DNA from: Propionibacteriaceae bacterium
GTDB lineage: Bacteria > Actinomycetota > Actinomycetes > Propionibacteriales > Propionibacteriaceae
Length of the DNA stretch: 10,442 nt
Direction: 5' to 3'
Assembly: GCA_031287505.1 (NCBI GenBank)
Contig: JAITSW010000180.1
Location: forward strand, 1 to 10,442
Part shown: positions 1-6,638 of the stretch, piece after piece
How positions within the stretch are numbered: position 1 is the stretch's first letter
How the letters are laid out: each line of letters starts with the position of its first letter
Made by a program: the position numbers and the translations under genes
The notes under the pieces: generated by a model
Database searches by the model: none
What the model was told of the DNA's origin: nothing
What the model saw: only the letters and a program-made list of their open reading frames with translations

Positions 1-282
1 GCAATTGTCCGCTCCCTTGACGAACGGGCAATCATTGCCGAAACTCCGGGGATGACGGCTCGCGAGGCGGCACTGCAGTCCGGCGTGCGACTTCCCGATT
101 TAGGGCGCGAGCTGCACTCGGCCGCCAACCTATTCGATGGGCTGGCCTACGGAAGCTGGCCTGGCGATAAGACGCAATATGACCAGATGGTTTCCCTACA
201 TGAAGCCATCGCGGCGACCCGCCCGCTCCCGACTGCCGCCGGCGATTCCGCCTTGGCCCTGGCGCAAGGCAGCGCATCGTGA
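1..282 (+). CDS. DUF4129 domain protein, C-terminal fragment
   Basis: This is the last 93 residues of a gene that begins before the window; the frame is open from base 1. The visible pattern MTAREAA, then a short helix, then FDGLAYGSWPG matches the C-terminal DUF4129 domain: a threonine/alanine-rich helix start followed by the usual 'aa..FD...YG' block. In full-length actinobacterial members this cytoplasmic domain follows one or more membrane segments, but those lie outside the window. The function is unknown. It is sometimes described as a transglutaminase-associated domain because it is also found fused to or beside such proteins. Its TGA stop overlaps the GTG start of the next gene in a GTGA tetramer, so the two are probably translationally coupled and belong to one operon with the DUF4350, MoxR and DUF58 genes. 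The family call rests on a short stretch, so confidence is moderate. Confidence 0.72.
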   Translation, partial: AIVRSLDERAIIAETPGMTAREAALQSGVRLPDLGRELHSAANLFDGLAYGSWPGDKTQYDQMVSLHEAIAATRPLPTAAGDSALALAQGSAS

Positions 283-1427
283 CCGGGGCCGGGATTCGAA
301 GCTGGTTGGTGCGCGGCACGTTGTTGCTCCTAGGTTTTACGCTGCTGGTCTGGCTGGCCTTCGTCTCGCCGGAGCCGGCGGGCAAGCACGCGGGCAGCAT
401 TACCAGTATGGAAGGTGCCGGGAGCAAGGCGTTAGCCCAGGTGCTGCGCGCCAACGGCGTCAACGTCAACCAGGTGACCAGCTTCGACGACGCTATTGCC
501 GCGGCAGTGCCAGGCACCACCTTGGCTATCTATCTAGACCTAGAACTTGACGAAGCCGCTGTGGCCAGGCTAAACCAAGTGCCAGCCGATGTCGTCATCA
601 TTGCCGCCCGGTCATGGCAGAATTTGGCACCCATCTCCGGGGATACGCTATGGGAGGCCGGCTATTGGTGGGATGATCCCGATTCCGCTCCCCACCCCGG
701 CTGCGATGACCCCGACGTCCAGGCCGCCGGAGAGCTTTCCCCCTCAGATACCGGGGTCTTCTCTGGTTGGGACACAGCCGAAGTGTGCTATCCCGATGCC
801 GACGGCTATGGCCTGTATGCCAACATGCACACCGGCAGGCACCGCTTGACGGTGTTGACCTCGCCAAAAGCCGTAGCAAACTCGACGATAGCCGATTACG
901 GAAATGCCGCTTTGGCGCTGCGGATGCTAGGCCGCCATTCTTCCCTGACGTGGTATTTGCCCAGTGAAGATGTTCGGAATCAATCCGCTAACACCGAGGT
1001 GTCGAAATGGAGTCTTCTGCCCACCGGAGCCAAGACGATGCTAATTCTGGTCTTGATCGCCGGCTTGGCCGCAGCCTGGTGGAAGGGGCGTCGTCTAGGG
1101 CAGCTAGTGGGTGAAAACCTGCCGGTGGCAATGCCGGCATCCGAAGTAAGCTTGGGTTTGGGACGTCTATACAAGCAATCCAAGACCCGCGGACATGCCG
1201 GAGCCGCGCTGAGGGCGCAAACGGTATGGCGGCTGGCCAAACAACTTGGTTTGCCACCCAACTGCGAACCCGCCCTAGTGGTGGCGCGCATCGCCGCCGC
1301 CGCAGGCAAAGACGAACGGCTGGTGGGCTACCTGCTTTACGGGCCGGCCCCAGCCGACGATAACGACCTACTCGAACTGACGCACGGTTTGCGAGAACTA
1401 GAAAGCGAGACTCGACCTCATGTCTGA
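279..1427 (+). CDS. DUF4350 domain membrane protein
   Basis: This is a 382-residue protein read from the GTG in the GTGA overlap with the preceding gene. A membrane helix at about residues 13-30 leads into an extracytoplasmic domain. That domain opens with the family pattern EGAGSKALAQVLRANGVNV (about 45-63), an alpha/beta DUF4350 fold, and contains two cysteines (142 and 170) that could form a disulfide outside the cell. A second helix lies at about 252-268. The cytoplasmic tail carries GRLYKQSKTRGHAGAALR (about 295-312) and a helical 'RLAKQLGLPP' stretch, both typical of actinobacterial members. No enzymatic function is established for the family, and it is nearly always found between DUF4129 and MoxR genes as here. 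Its end overlaps the MoxR start by 8 bp. I infer that it is a membrane partner of the MoxR/DUF58 pair. Confidence 0.85.
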   Translation: MTGAGIRSWLVRGTLLLLGFTLLVWLAFVSPEPAGKHAGSITSMEGAGSKALAQVLRANGVNVNQVTSFDDAIAAAVPGTTLAIYLDLELDEAAVARLNQVPADVVIIAARSWQNLAPISGDTLWEAGYWWDDPDSAPHPGCDDPDVQAAGELSPSDTGVFSGWDTAEVCYPDADGYGLYANMHTGRHRLTVLTSPKAVANSTIADYGNAALALRMLGRHSSLTWYLPSEDVRNQSANTEVSKWSLLPTGAKTMLILVLIAGLAAAWWKGRRLGQLVGENLPVAMPASEVSLGLGRLYKQSKTRGHAGAALRAQTVWRLAKQLGLPPNCEPALVVARIAAAAGKDERLVGYLLYGPAPADDNDLLELTHGLRELESETRPHV

Positions 1428-2646
1428 CACTCCCCTTCCCGGGCAAAACCAACAACCCGGCGGGCAGCCGGATGCCAGCTCCACCGCAAGCGGCCAGGGT
1501 TACCCGCCGACGCCTGGACAGCCGGTGCCACCTGGCGCGCAAAATATGCGGCCGTGGGAACCACCGGCTGGGCAACCTGCGCAAATCTGGAGTGCGCCCC
1601 CGCCTGCCGAGCCGCCCGCCCCGCTTCCAGAGCAGGCTTGGGGACGACCCAGCGCCGCACAGGCTCCCAGCCCGGCCCCAACTCCCGCATCCCAAGAGTT
1701 TTTTGAACGGGATATCTCGCTAAAAGTGCGCAAAGAGCTGGGGAAAGCGGTTGTGGGGCAAGACACCGCCGTCGCCGGGCTTCTCATTGCCTTGGTCTGC
1801 GGCGGGCACGTCCTACTCGAAGGGGTGCCCGGGGTGGCAAAAACCCTGCTGGTGCGCTCACTGGCGGCCAGCCTTGATTTAGAGGCCAAACGGATCCAAT
1901 TCACCCCAGACTTGATGCCCGGCGATGTTACCGGATCAGTCATCTACAACGCTCAGGCAGGTGTTTTCGATTTCCGCCCCGGCCCGGTCTTTACCAACTT
2001 GTTGTTGGCGGACGAGATAAACCGCACCCCGCCTAAGACTCAAGCTTCGCTATTAGAGGCTATGGAAGAACGCCAGGTAACCGCCGACGGCGTTACCCAT
2101 GCCCTGCCCACGCCGTTCGCAGTGGTAGCCACCCAAAATCCGGTGGAATATGAAGGCACCTATCAGCTCCCAGAAGCCCAGCTAGACCGTTTCCTCCTCA
2201 AATTGGAGTTGCCGCTTCCCAGCCGCGGCGAAGAGGTCAACATCCTGGCCCGGCACGCTGCCGGCTTCGATCCGCAACAGCTGGGCGAAGCCGGGCTGCA
2301 TCCGGTGACGAACCGCGAAGAACTGGCCCACGCCCGCGAACAGGTTGCAAAAGTGCGGGTGGACGCCCCGGTGTTGGGCTATATCGCCGATATCTGCCGG
2401 GCCACCCGCCAAGCCCCGTCGGTTTCGCTGGGGGTTTCGCCACGTGGAGCCACGGCCTTGCTCAAAACGTCGCGAGCTTGGGCTTGGCTGGGTGGACGCG
2501 ACTTCACCACCCCAGACGATGTGAAGGCCATGGCTGTGGCCACCTTGAATCATCGAATCCAGATCCGCACCGAAGCGCAGATGGACGGCACCACCGCTGC
2601 CGGCATTATCTCCAACGTCCTGGCCACCATCCCAGTTCCGCGTTAA
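1420..2646 (+). CDS. MoxR-family AAA+ ATPase
   Basis: This is a 408-residue ATPase of the MoxR (AAA_3) family, which is thought to remodel or activate partner proteins, usually together with vWA-like proteins such as DUF58. Residues 1 to about 93 are Pro/Gln/Ala/Gly-rich low-complexity sequence with no predicted fold. The core starts near 'SQEFFERDIS'. Walker A is GVPGVAKT (135-142). Walker B is LLLADE (194-199), followed by INRTPPKTQASLLEAMEE. Sensor 1 is in VVATQNP (N240), the putative arginine finger is in EAQLDRF (R257), and the sensor 2/lid region is GVSPRGA (338-344). The core is complete, and only the N-terminal extension makes it longer than a typical MoxR of about 320 residues. The ATG lies inside the end of the DUF4350 gene, and the stop is 2 bp before the DUF58 start, so coupling is likely. 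The family is certain; the substrate is not known. Confidence 0.95.
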   Translation: MSDTPLPGQNQQPGGQPDASSTASGQGYPPTPGQPVPPGAQNMRPWEPPAGQPAQIWSAPPPAEPPAPLPEQAWGRPSAAQAPSPAPTPASQEFFERDISLKVRKELGKAVVGQDTAVAGLLIALVCGGHVLLEGVPGVAKTLLVRSLAASLDLEAKRIQFTPDLMPGDVTGSVIYNAQAGVFDFRPGPVFTNLLLADEINRTPPKTQASLLEAMEERQVTADGVTHALPTPFAVVATQNPVEYEGTYQLPEAQLDRFLLKLELPLPSRGEEVNILARHAAGFDPQQLGEAGLHPVTNREELAHAREQVAKVRVDAPVLGYIADICRATRQAPSVSLGVSPRGATALLKTSRAWAWLGGRDFTTPDDVKAMAVATLNHRIQIRTEAQMDGTTAAGIISNVLATIPVPR

Positions 2647-2648
2647 AA

Positions 2649-3944
2649 ATGGCTATTTCCGCACGGGTGCCGCTGCTATTGCTACTGGGATTGATCCCAG
2701 TAGCATTCTTCCCCGCGCCCGGCGTCATGCTGGGCTGGGTGGCACTGGTGGCAGTTCTCTGTCTGGCTGATCGCCGACTGGCTGTAAAACCGGGGCAATT
2801 CGGCATTAAGCGGGATTTGCCTTCCAGCGTGCGACGCACAGAGCAAACCCAATCCCGCCTGACCATCACCAATCCGACACGGCGTGGGGCGCGGTTTCTC
2901 GTCCGAGACGCTTGGCCGCCCAGCGCCAACCCGACCGCTGTCAGCCGATTGCACTCCCTGGGTGCCGGAGAATCGCTTCGGCATACGACGAGCCTGCTCC
3001 CGACTCGCCGGGGAGACCTGCGGGCCGCACAGGTGACACTGCGTTCGTTTGGCCCGCTTCGGCTAGCCGCCAGGCAAAGCAGCCTCACCATCCCCGGGGT
3101 GTTGCGCGTGCTGCCCGAATTTCGTTCTCGATCCCATTTGCCGCATCGCTTGGCACGACTGCGGGAATTGGATGGGCAAGCTGCCGTCCACGTCCGCGGG
3201 CAGGGCACGGAGTTTGACTCTTTGCGCGAGTATGCCACCGGAGACGACGTCCGCTCCATCGATTGGCGAGCTTCGGCGCGCGCCCTCCGCACCATGGTTC
3301 GCACCTGGAGGCCAGAGCGGGACCGGCACATCCTTATCGTTCTCGACACTTCCCGTTGGGCAGCCGGACGCCTAGGCGGCCAAACCCGGCTTGACGCCGG
3401 TATTGAGACCTGCCTGCTGCTGGGCGCGCTTGGGTCGGCCTCGGGAGACCGAATGAGCTTGTTGGCCGTTGACCGCGTTGTGCGGCAGCGGGTAGCCGGC
3501 AAAGGGTGGCACCACGGCGTGCTCACCGAATTCGCCAATGCGCTGAGCCAAGTCGAGCCTACCCTTGTCGAAGCCGATTGGGAGCTGATCGCCGCCCAAA
3601 CAGTTCAACTCTGCCGGCAGCGCAGCCTGGTGGTTTTGGTGACCGGCCTGGATCCGGCTGTCTACACCGAAGGCTTGGGAACCGTGCTCCCGGCCCTTTC
3701 GCGGGCTCACCAATTGCTCATCGCCCAGGTGGGCGATCCGCAAGAGCTGGCCCGGGCAGAAGACTGGTCAAGCGTTGACGCCATCTACGACGCCGCAGCG
3801 GCGACCAGATTGTCGCTCGCCTCGTCCATGCTGGCCGAAAAAGTCTCCCGCACCGGCGTAGAGGTTGTCCAAGCTGACCCCGACCGCCTAGCACCCGCCG
3901 TCTGCGACGCCTACCTCAAGCTAAAGGCAGCTGCCCGGCTCTAG
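2649..3944 (+). CDS. DUF58 family protein (vWA-like MoxR partner)
   Basis: This is a 431-residue protein. I chose ATG 2649, 2 bp after the MoxR stop, because it gives a clean N-terminus with two hydrophobic helices (about 7-21 and 25-40). The frame stays open further upstream, but that part only overlaps the MoxR gene. The signature DUF58 motif is at about 192-211: REYATGDDVRSIDWRASAR, preceded by a conserved GQGTEFDSL. A vWA-like strand follows, with ILIVLDTS (228-235). The full DxSxS metal site is not kept: D233 and S235 are present, but the position two after S235 is tryptophan. DUF58 proteins are membrane-anchored with a large cytoplasmic part and almost always sit beside a MoxR ATPase, which probably acts on them. 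I see no clear Shine-Dalgarno, so translational coupling to moxR is likely. The biological role is not established. Confidence 0.93.
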   Translation: MAISARVPLLLLLGLIPVAFFPAPGVMLGWVALVAVLCLADRRLAVKPGQFGIKRDLPSSVRRTEQTQSRLTITNPTRRGARFLVRDAWPPSANPTAVSRLHSLGAGESLRHTTSLLPTRRGDLRAAQVTLRSFGPLRLAARQSSLTIPGVLRVLPEFRSRSHLPHRLARLRELDGQAAVHVRGQGTEFDSLREYATGDDVRSIDWRASARALRTMVRTWRPERDRHILIVLDTSRWAAGRLGGQTRLDAGIETCLLLGALGSASGDRMSLLAVDRVVRQRVAGKGWHHGVLTEFANALSQVEPTLVEADWELIAAQTVQLCRQRSLVVLVTGLDPAVYTEGLGTVLPALSRAHQLLIAQVGDPQELARAEDWSSVDAIYDAAAATRLSLASSMLAEKVSRTGVEVVQADPDRLAPAVCDAYLKLKAAARL

Positions 3945-3957
3945 CGCGCCCTACCAC

Positions 3958-4947
3958 CTAGACGGTCGCAATCTCGGAAAGCACTTCTTGGTCTGTCATG
4001 CCTGGGGAGTGATTCTCGGCGGCTACCCGTCCGAGCCAAAACATCGTAACCCACAGGAGGGCGCAGGCTAGCGCGCCAATTCCAATCTTCACCTGCGGAT
4101 CCATGCCGGACGGCGTCACAAAGCCCTCGATCAGGCCGCTGATTAGCAGAAATGCCGTCAGGGAGAGCACATTGACGATGGCCGTTTTACCCTCAAAGGC
4201 CAGCGAAGCACTTCGGGTGCGCGAGCCGGGCACCAGCCAAGCCCACATCAGGCGCAGGCCGACTGCCCCGGCGACGAAGATGCAGCTCAACTCCAGCAGG
4301 CCGTGGGGCAGGATCAGCGAATAGAAGACCCAACTGGCATCATGCGTGTGCATCACGGCCGCTACCATGCCGGTGTTCAGGGCATTGTCAAAGAGTATCT
4401 GGATCGGCATCAAACCGGTGATGCCGGTGGCGACGCACAATGCGGCAACCCGGGCGTTATTCGTCCAGACCTGCATTGAAAAGGAAGTATTGGGATAGGT
4501 GGAGTAATACTGCGCAAAGGCTTCGTTGGCGTAGTCTTCCTGTTGTGCGGGCGTCATAAACAACTCCAGCGCGTCGGGATGCGCGGACGTCCAAAATCCG
4601 CAGCCAACGCTTACCGCCAGGAAACCAACCATCATCCCCACCGACCACCAGCGCACCCGGTATAGGGCAGCCGGCACCGTCCCGAAAACAAAGCCGAACA
4701 CCTTTCGCAGCGTCAAATCCTGTGGGCTGACGATTCGCGCCCGCGCCTTTACCAAGGTGATAGAGAGCTCCGAAACCAAAGCCGGATCGGGAGCGGTGGA
4801 GCGTAAAACAGACAACTGGGCTGCTCCGCGGCGGTATAGGCGCACCAATTCGTCGGCTTCGGCACCGCTCAACCGCCGCTTGCCTGCCAAGCTCGTTAAC
4901 CGATCCCATTGAGATCGGTGGGCTTGGGCAAAAACATCCACGTCCAC
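3958..4947 (-). CDS. SpoIIM-family integral membrane protein
   Basis: This is a 329-residue membrane protein of the stage II sporulation protein M family. The start is GTG; MDVDVFAQAHRSQWDRL matches the usual family opening (D-x-D-x-F, H, W-x-R-L), which supports the site, although the GTG two codons later is also possible. A helical cytoplasmic region (1 to about 95) precedes roughly five membrane segments, near 98-118, 163-185, 205-237, 256-275 and 287-305. The hallmark LPHGLLELSCIFVAG motif lies at 213-227. In Bacillus SpoIIM works in engulfment with SpoIID and SpoIIP, but no such partners are visible here, and this family is common in non-sporulating actinobacteria beside MoxR/DUF58 and RDD genes. 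The gene converges on DUF58 with only 13 bp between stop codons and no visible terminator, and diverges from the RDD gene. Confidence 0.9.
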   Translation of the reverse strand: MDVDVFAQAHRSQWDRLTSLAGKRRLSGAEADELVRLYRRGAAQLSVLRSTAPDPALVSELSITLVKARARIVSPQDLTLRKVFGFVFGTVPAALYRVRWWSVGMMVGFLAVSVGCGFWTSAHPDALELFMTPAQQEDYANEAFAQYYSTYPNTSFSMQVWTNNARVAALCVATGITGLMPIQILFDNALNTGMVAAVMHTHDASWVFYSLILPHGLLELSCIFVAGAVGLRLMWAWLVPGSRTRSASLAFEGKTAIVNVLSLTAFLLISGLIEGFVTPSGMDPQVKIGIGALACALLWVTMFWLGRVAAENHSPGMTDQEVLSEIATV

Positions 4948-4952
4948 ACCGG

Positions 4953-4959
4953 TATCGTA
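4953..4959. promoter_or_regulatory. Candidate overlapping divergent -10 elements (leaderless pair)
   Basis: Only 17 bp separate the GTG of the SpoIIM gene (4947) from the ATG of the RDD gene (4965). In the middle is TATCGTA. Read rightwards it gives TATCGT, ending 6 nt before the ATG; read leftwards it gives TACGAT, ending 6 nt before the GTG. Both fit the TANNNT -10 pattern and spacing of actinobacterial leaderless promoters. I see no convincing -35 on either side and no Shine-Dalgarno for either gene. This is inferred from pattern only. Confidence 0.4.
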
Positions 4960-4964
4960 GCGTC

Positions 4965-5789
4965 ATGGACAGCGATGAGATTCTCACCAGCGAAGGGGTA
5001 TTCCTCCAAGTTCAGCCGGCATCGGTGCTGGCGCGGGCCGGCAGCTGGCTGATTGACGCCGTCACAACCGCGGTGCTGTTCCTCGGCTTATTATTCCTAC
5101 TGGCCTTCCTCAGCGGGAACAACCAAGACTTTGCCGCCGTCCAAGCTTGGATACTCACCATCCTGGCTGTCTGCGTCTTGGTGATTCCCACCACTGTGGA
5201 AACCCTTACCCGCGGCCGCAGCCTGGGCAAGCTGGTCTTCGGCCTTCGGATTGTCCGCGACGATGGCGGGCCCGCCCAATTCCGGCATGCGGCGATGCGA
5301 ACCCTGGTGGGCTTCTTTGAGTTGTGGATGCTGCTGGGCTCTTTAGCCTTCATCGTCGGAATGCTCAACGACAAGGGCAAACGAGCCGGCGATTTTCTGG
5401 CCGGAACATATTGCGCAAATATGCGCGGGGTGAAGTCAATCCCGCTGCCGCTGTACCTTCCACCAGAATTAGCCTCTTGGGTGTCCTACACCGACATTCG
5501 GCCGATCCCCGACGCGTTGGCCATGCAGGCGCGCCAGTTCTTACTGCGCCTGAACGGCTTTTCGCCTATGGTCCGCCAACATTTGGGGCTGCGGCTAGCT
5601 GCTCAGCTAGAGTCCCACGTTGCCCCTTCGCCGCCACCTGGAACCCACCCGGAACGATTCATCGCCGCCGTGCTTTACGAGCGGCGCCTGCGCGAGGATC
5701 AGTCATACCAAGCGTCGCTTCCCCGCCTCAACGCGCAACTAGCCGATCTCAACGTCCTTCCAGGACATGTCCGAGACCCCGAGTGGTAG
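4965..5789 (+). CDS. RDD family membrane protein
   Basis: This is a 274-residue protein with an N-terminal RDD domain. RAGSWLID (24-31) carries the family Arg and Asp at the start of helix 1 (about 27-50). A second helix follows at about 60-77. RGRSLGKLVFGLRIVRDDGG (83-102) is the conserved loop, and a third hydrophobic stretch is at about 112-134. The domain closes with the LNDKGKRAGDFLAGT motif (134-148). The remaining 125 residues or so form a soluble, probably cytoplasmic tail of mostly helical, charged sequence, seen in actinobacterial members of this type. RDD proteins are proposed to have transport roles in some organisms, but this one cannot be assigned a substrate. The ATG start fits the domain layout and lies right after a possible leaderless promoter. 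It is divergent from the SpoIIM gene, its usual neighbour, and convergent with the response regulator across a 177-bp gap. Confidence 0.9.
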   Translation: MDSDEILTSEGVFLQVQPASVLARAGSWLIDAVTTAVLFLGLLFLLAFLSGNNQDFAAVQAWILTILAVCVLVIPTTVETLTRGRSLGKLVFGLRIVRDDGGPAQFRHAAMRTLVGFFELWMLLGSLAFIVGMLNDKGKRAGDFLAGTYCANMRGVKSIPLPLYLPPELASWVSYTDIRPIPDALAMQARQFLLRLNGFSPMVRQHLGLRLAAQLESHVAPSPPPGTHPERFIAAVLYERRLREDQSYQASLPRLNAQLADLNVLPGHVRDPEW

Positions 5790-5823
5790 AAGCGCAATTG
5801 GGGGCGGACAAGATAACCCGGCA

Positions 5824-5900
5824 GCCTGCCTAAGGCCATATTCGAAAGACCCGGCACACACTCGCCGGGACGACGGAAGGCCTCTTTTGATTTGGCAGGC
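5824..5900. terminator. Nested inverted repeats, probable bidirectional terminator
   Basis: Three nested stems lie between two convergent genes. The outer stem is GCCTGCC (5824-5830) with GGCAGGC (5894-5900). The middle stem is AGGCC (5833-5837) with GGCCT (5879-5883). The inner stem is CCCGGC (5850-5855) with GCCGGG (5864-5869), around an 8-nt loop. On the + strand the middle stem is followed by CTTTT (5884-5888); on the - strand the inner stem is followed by TCTTT. Termination of both the RDD and the response-regulator transcripts is the simplest reading. No folding energy was calculated. Confidence 0.5.
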
Positions 5901-5939
5901 GCTCAGACGGGCTTGCGGTCGCTGGCCCAACGCGTCAAC
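5901..5939 (-). repeat. Duplicate copy of response-regulator 3' end (repeat copy 1)
   Basis: This 39-bp segment matches 5965-6003 at 38 of 39 positions; the only difference is G at 5910 against A at 5974. On the - strand it holds the equivalent of the last codons and TGA of the response-regulator gene, but the single change would turn the penultimate Leu codon into Pro. The 64-bp offset puts it out of frame with the gene. It sits outside the coding region, right next to the terminator-like structure. Confidence 0.9.
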
Positions 5940-5964
5940 ATCTCGGCTGGAATAACCGAGCGTA

Positions 5965-6003
5965 GCTCAGACGAGCTTGCGGTCGCTGGCCCAACGCGTC
6001 AAC
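5965..6003 (-). repeat. 3' end of response-regulator gene (repeat copy 2)
   Basis: This is the in-gene copy of the 39-bp direct repeat. It covers the last 11 codons (encoding LTRWASDRKLV), the stop codon of the response regulator and two bases beyond the stop. It is separated from copy 1 by 25 bp (5940-5964) that hold a weak 5-bp hairpin, CTCGG (5942-5946) with CCGAG (5956-5960). Confidence 0.9.
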
Positions 6004-6638
6004 TGGTAGCGATTCGACAGTTGCAGCTTGCGCAACACCGACGAGACGTGGGTTTCCACTGTCTTAATCGAAATGAAAAGCTCGCGGGCTATCTCTTTGT
6101 ACTGGTACCCCCGGGCAATCAAGCGCAGAACTTCGCGCTCACGCTGGGAGAGCCGGTCGAGGTCTTCATCGATGCTGGCCACCTCTATTGAACCGGAGAA
6201 GGCATCCAAGACGAACCCAGCTAGGCGCGGGGAGAAAACCGCGTCCCCCTCAGCCACCCGCCCAATGGCTTCGACAAGCTCGGCTGACGAAATCGACTTC
6301 GTCACATAGCCTCGGGCTCCGGCGCGTATGACAGAGATCACGTCTTCAGCGGCGTCCGAAACACTCAAAGCCAGGAAACGGACTTCGGGAAGCTCGGGAA
6401 GCACCTGGCGGACGACCTCGGCCCCACCGCCGCCGGGCAGATGGACGTCCAACAAAACCACATCGGGAACGGCGGCCTTGACGGCTCGCACAGCGGTAGC
6501 CACATCTTCGCCTTCTCCGACGATATTGACCTTCTCGCCCAAATCGGCGCGCACCCCGGCGCGAAACATGGAGTGATCGTCCACAATCACCACGTCATAG
6601 CGCCCATCTGATACCGGCGTCATAATTTCTTCGCTCAC
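5967..6638 (-). CDS. NarL/LuxR-type response regulator
   Basis: This is a 223-residue two-component response regulator. The receiver domain (about 14-130) has the acidic pair D20/D21, phosphoacceptor D64 in VVLLDVHLPGG, S92 at the usual Thr/Ser position and K114 in YVTKS. A C-terminal LuxR/GerE-type helix-turn-helix spans about 163-215: LSQREREVLRLIARG, then KEIARELFISIKTVETHVS. It should bind DNA as a dimer when phosphorylated by the kinase encoded just upstream. The start is a GTG overlapping the kinase TGA in a GTGA tetramer; an ATG five codons later is an alternative, but the overlap favours the GTG and strict coupling. The domain order and partner resemble LiaR/VraR-type regulators of cell-envelope stress. 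Its 3' end is duplicated just downstream. The target genes are unknown; the adjacent divergent region is an obvious candidate. Confidence 0.95.
   Translation of the reverse strand: MSEEIMTPVSDGRYDVVIVDDHSMFRAGVRADLGEKVNIVGEGEDVATAVRAVKAAVPDVVLLDVHLPGGGGAEVVRQVLPELPEVRFLALSVSDAAEDVISVIRAGARGYVTKSISSAELVEAIGRVAEGDAVFSPRLAGFVLDAFSGSIEVASIDEDLDRLSQREREVLRLIARGYQYKEIARELFISIKTVETHVSSVLRKLQLSNRYQLTRWASDRKLV

Noticed and set aside
988..1695. A 235-codon open frame on the - strand across the DUF4350/MoxR junction
   Set aside because: It is low-complexity, Arg/Gly/Ala-rich and has no domain; it is a shadow of two well-supported + strand genes.
2478..2648. An upstream extension of the DUF58 gene to 2478
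   Set aside because: The added residues come from reading the MoxR C-terminus out of frame and lack conservation features. ATG 2649 gives the normal DUF58 N-terminus.
2606..3538. A 310-codon open frame on the - strand inside the DUF58 gene
   Set aside because: It is Arg/Ser-rich with no recognisable domain and lies opposite a gene with a clear DUF58 signature. Long antisense frames are expected in GC-rich coding DNA.
5324..5833. A 169-codon + strand frame overlapping the RDD gene
   Set aside because: It is Arg/Pro/Ala-rich and out of frame with the RDD domain, and it runs into the terminator region. No motif supports it.
5824..5900. Possible tRNA: 77 nt with a 7-bp outer stem and a TTCGAA
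   Set aside because: On neither strand does the TTCGAA sit in a paired T-arm at the right distance. There is no D-arm or anticodon arm, and no CCA or near-CCA end.
5901..6003. CRISPR-like repeat-spacer unit
   Set aside because: There are only two copies, one inside a coding gene, with a 25-bp gap and no cas genes in the window.
5892..6191. A 99-codon + strand frame over the repeat and response-regulator end
   Set aside because: It is antisense to the LuxR-type DNA-binding domain and has no motif; the repeat explains why the frame looks internally repetitive.
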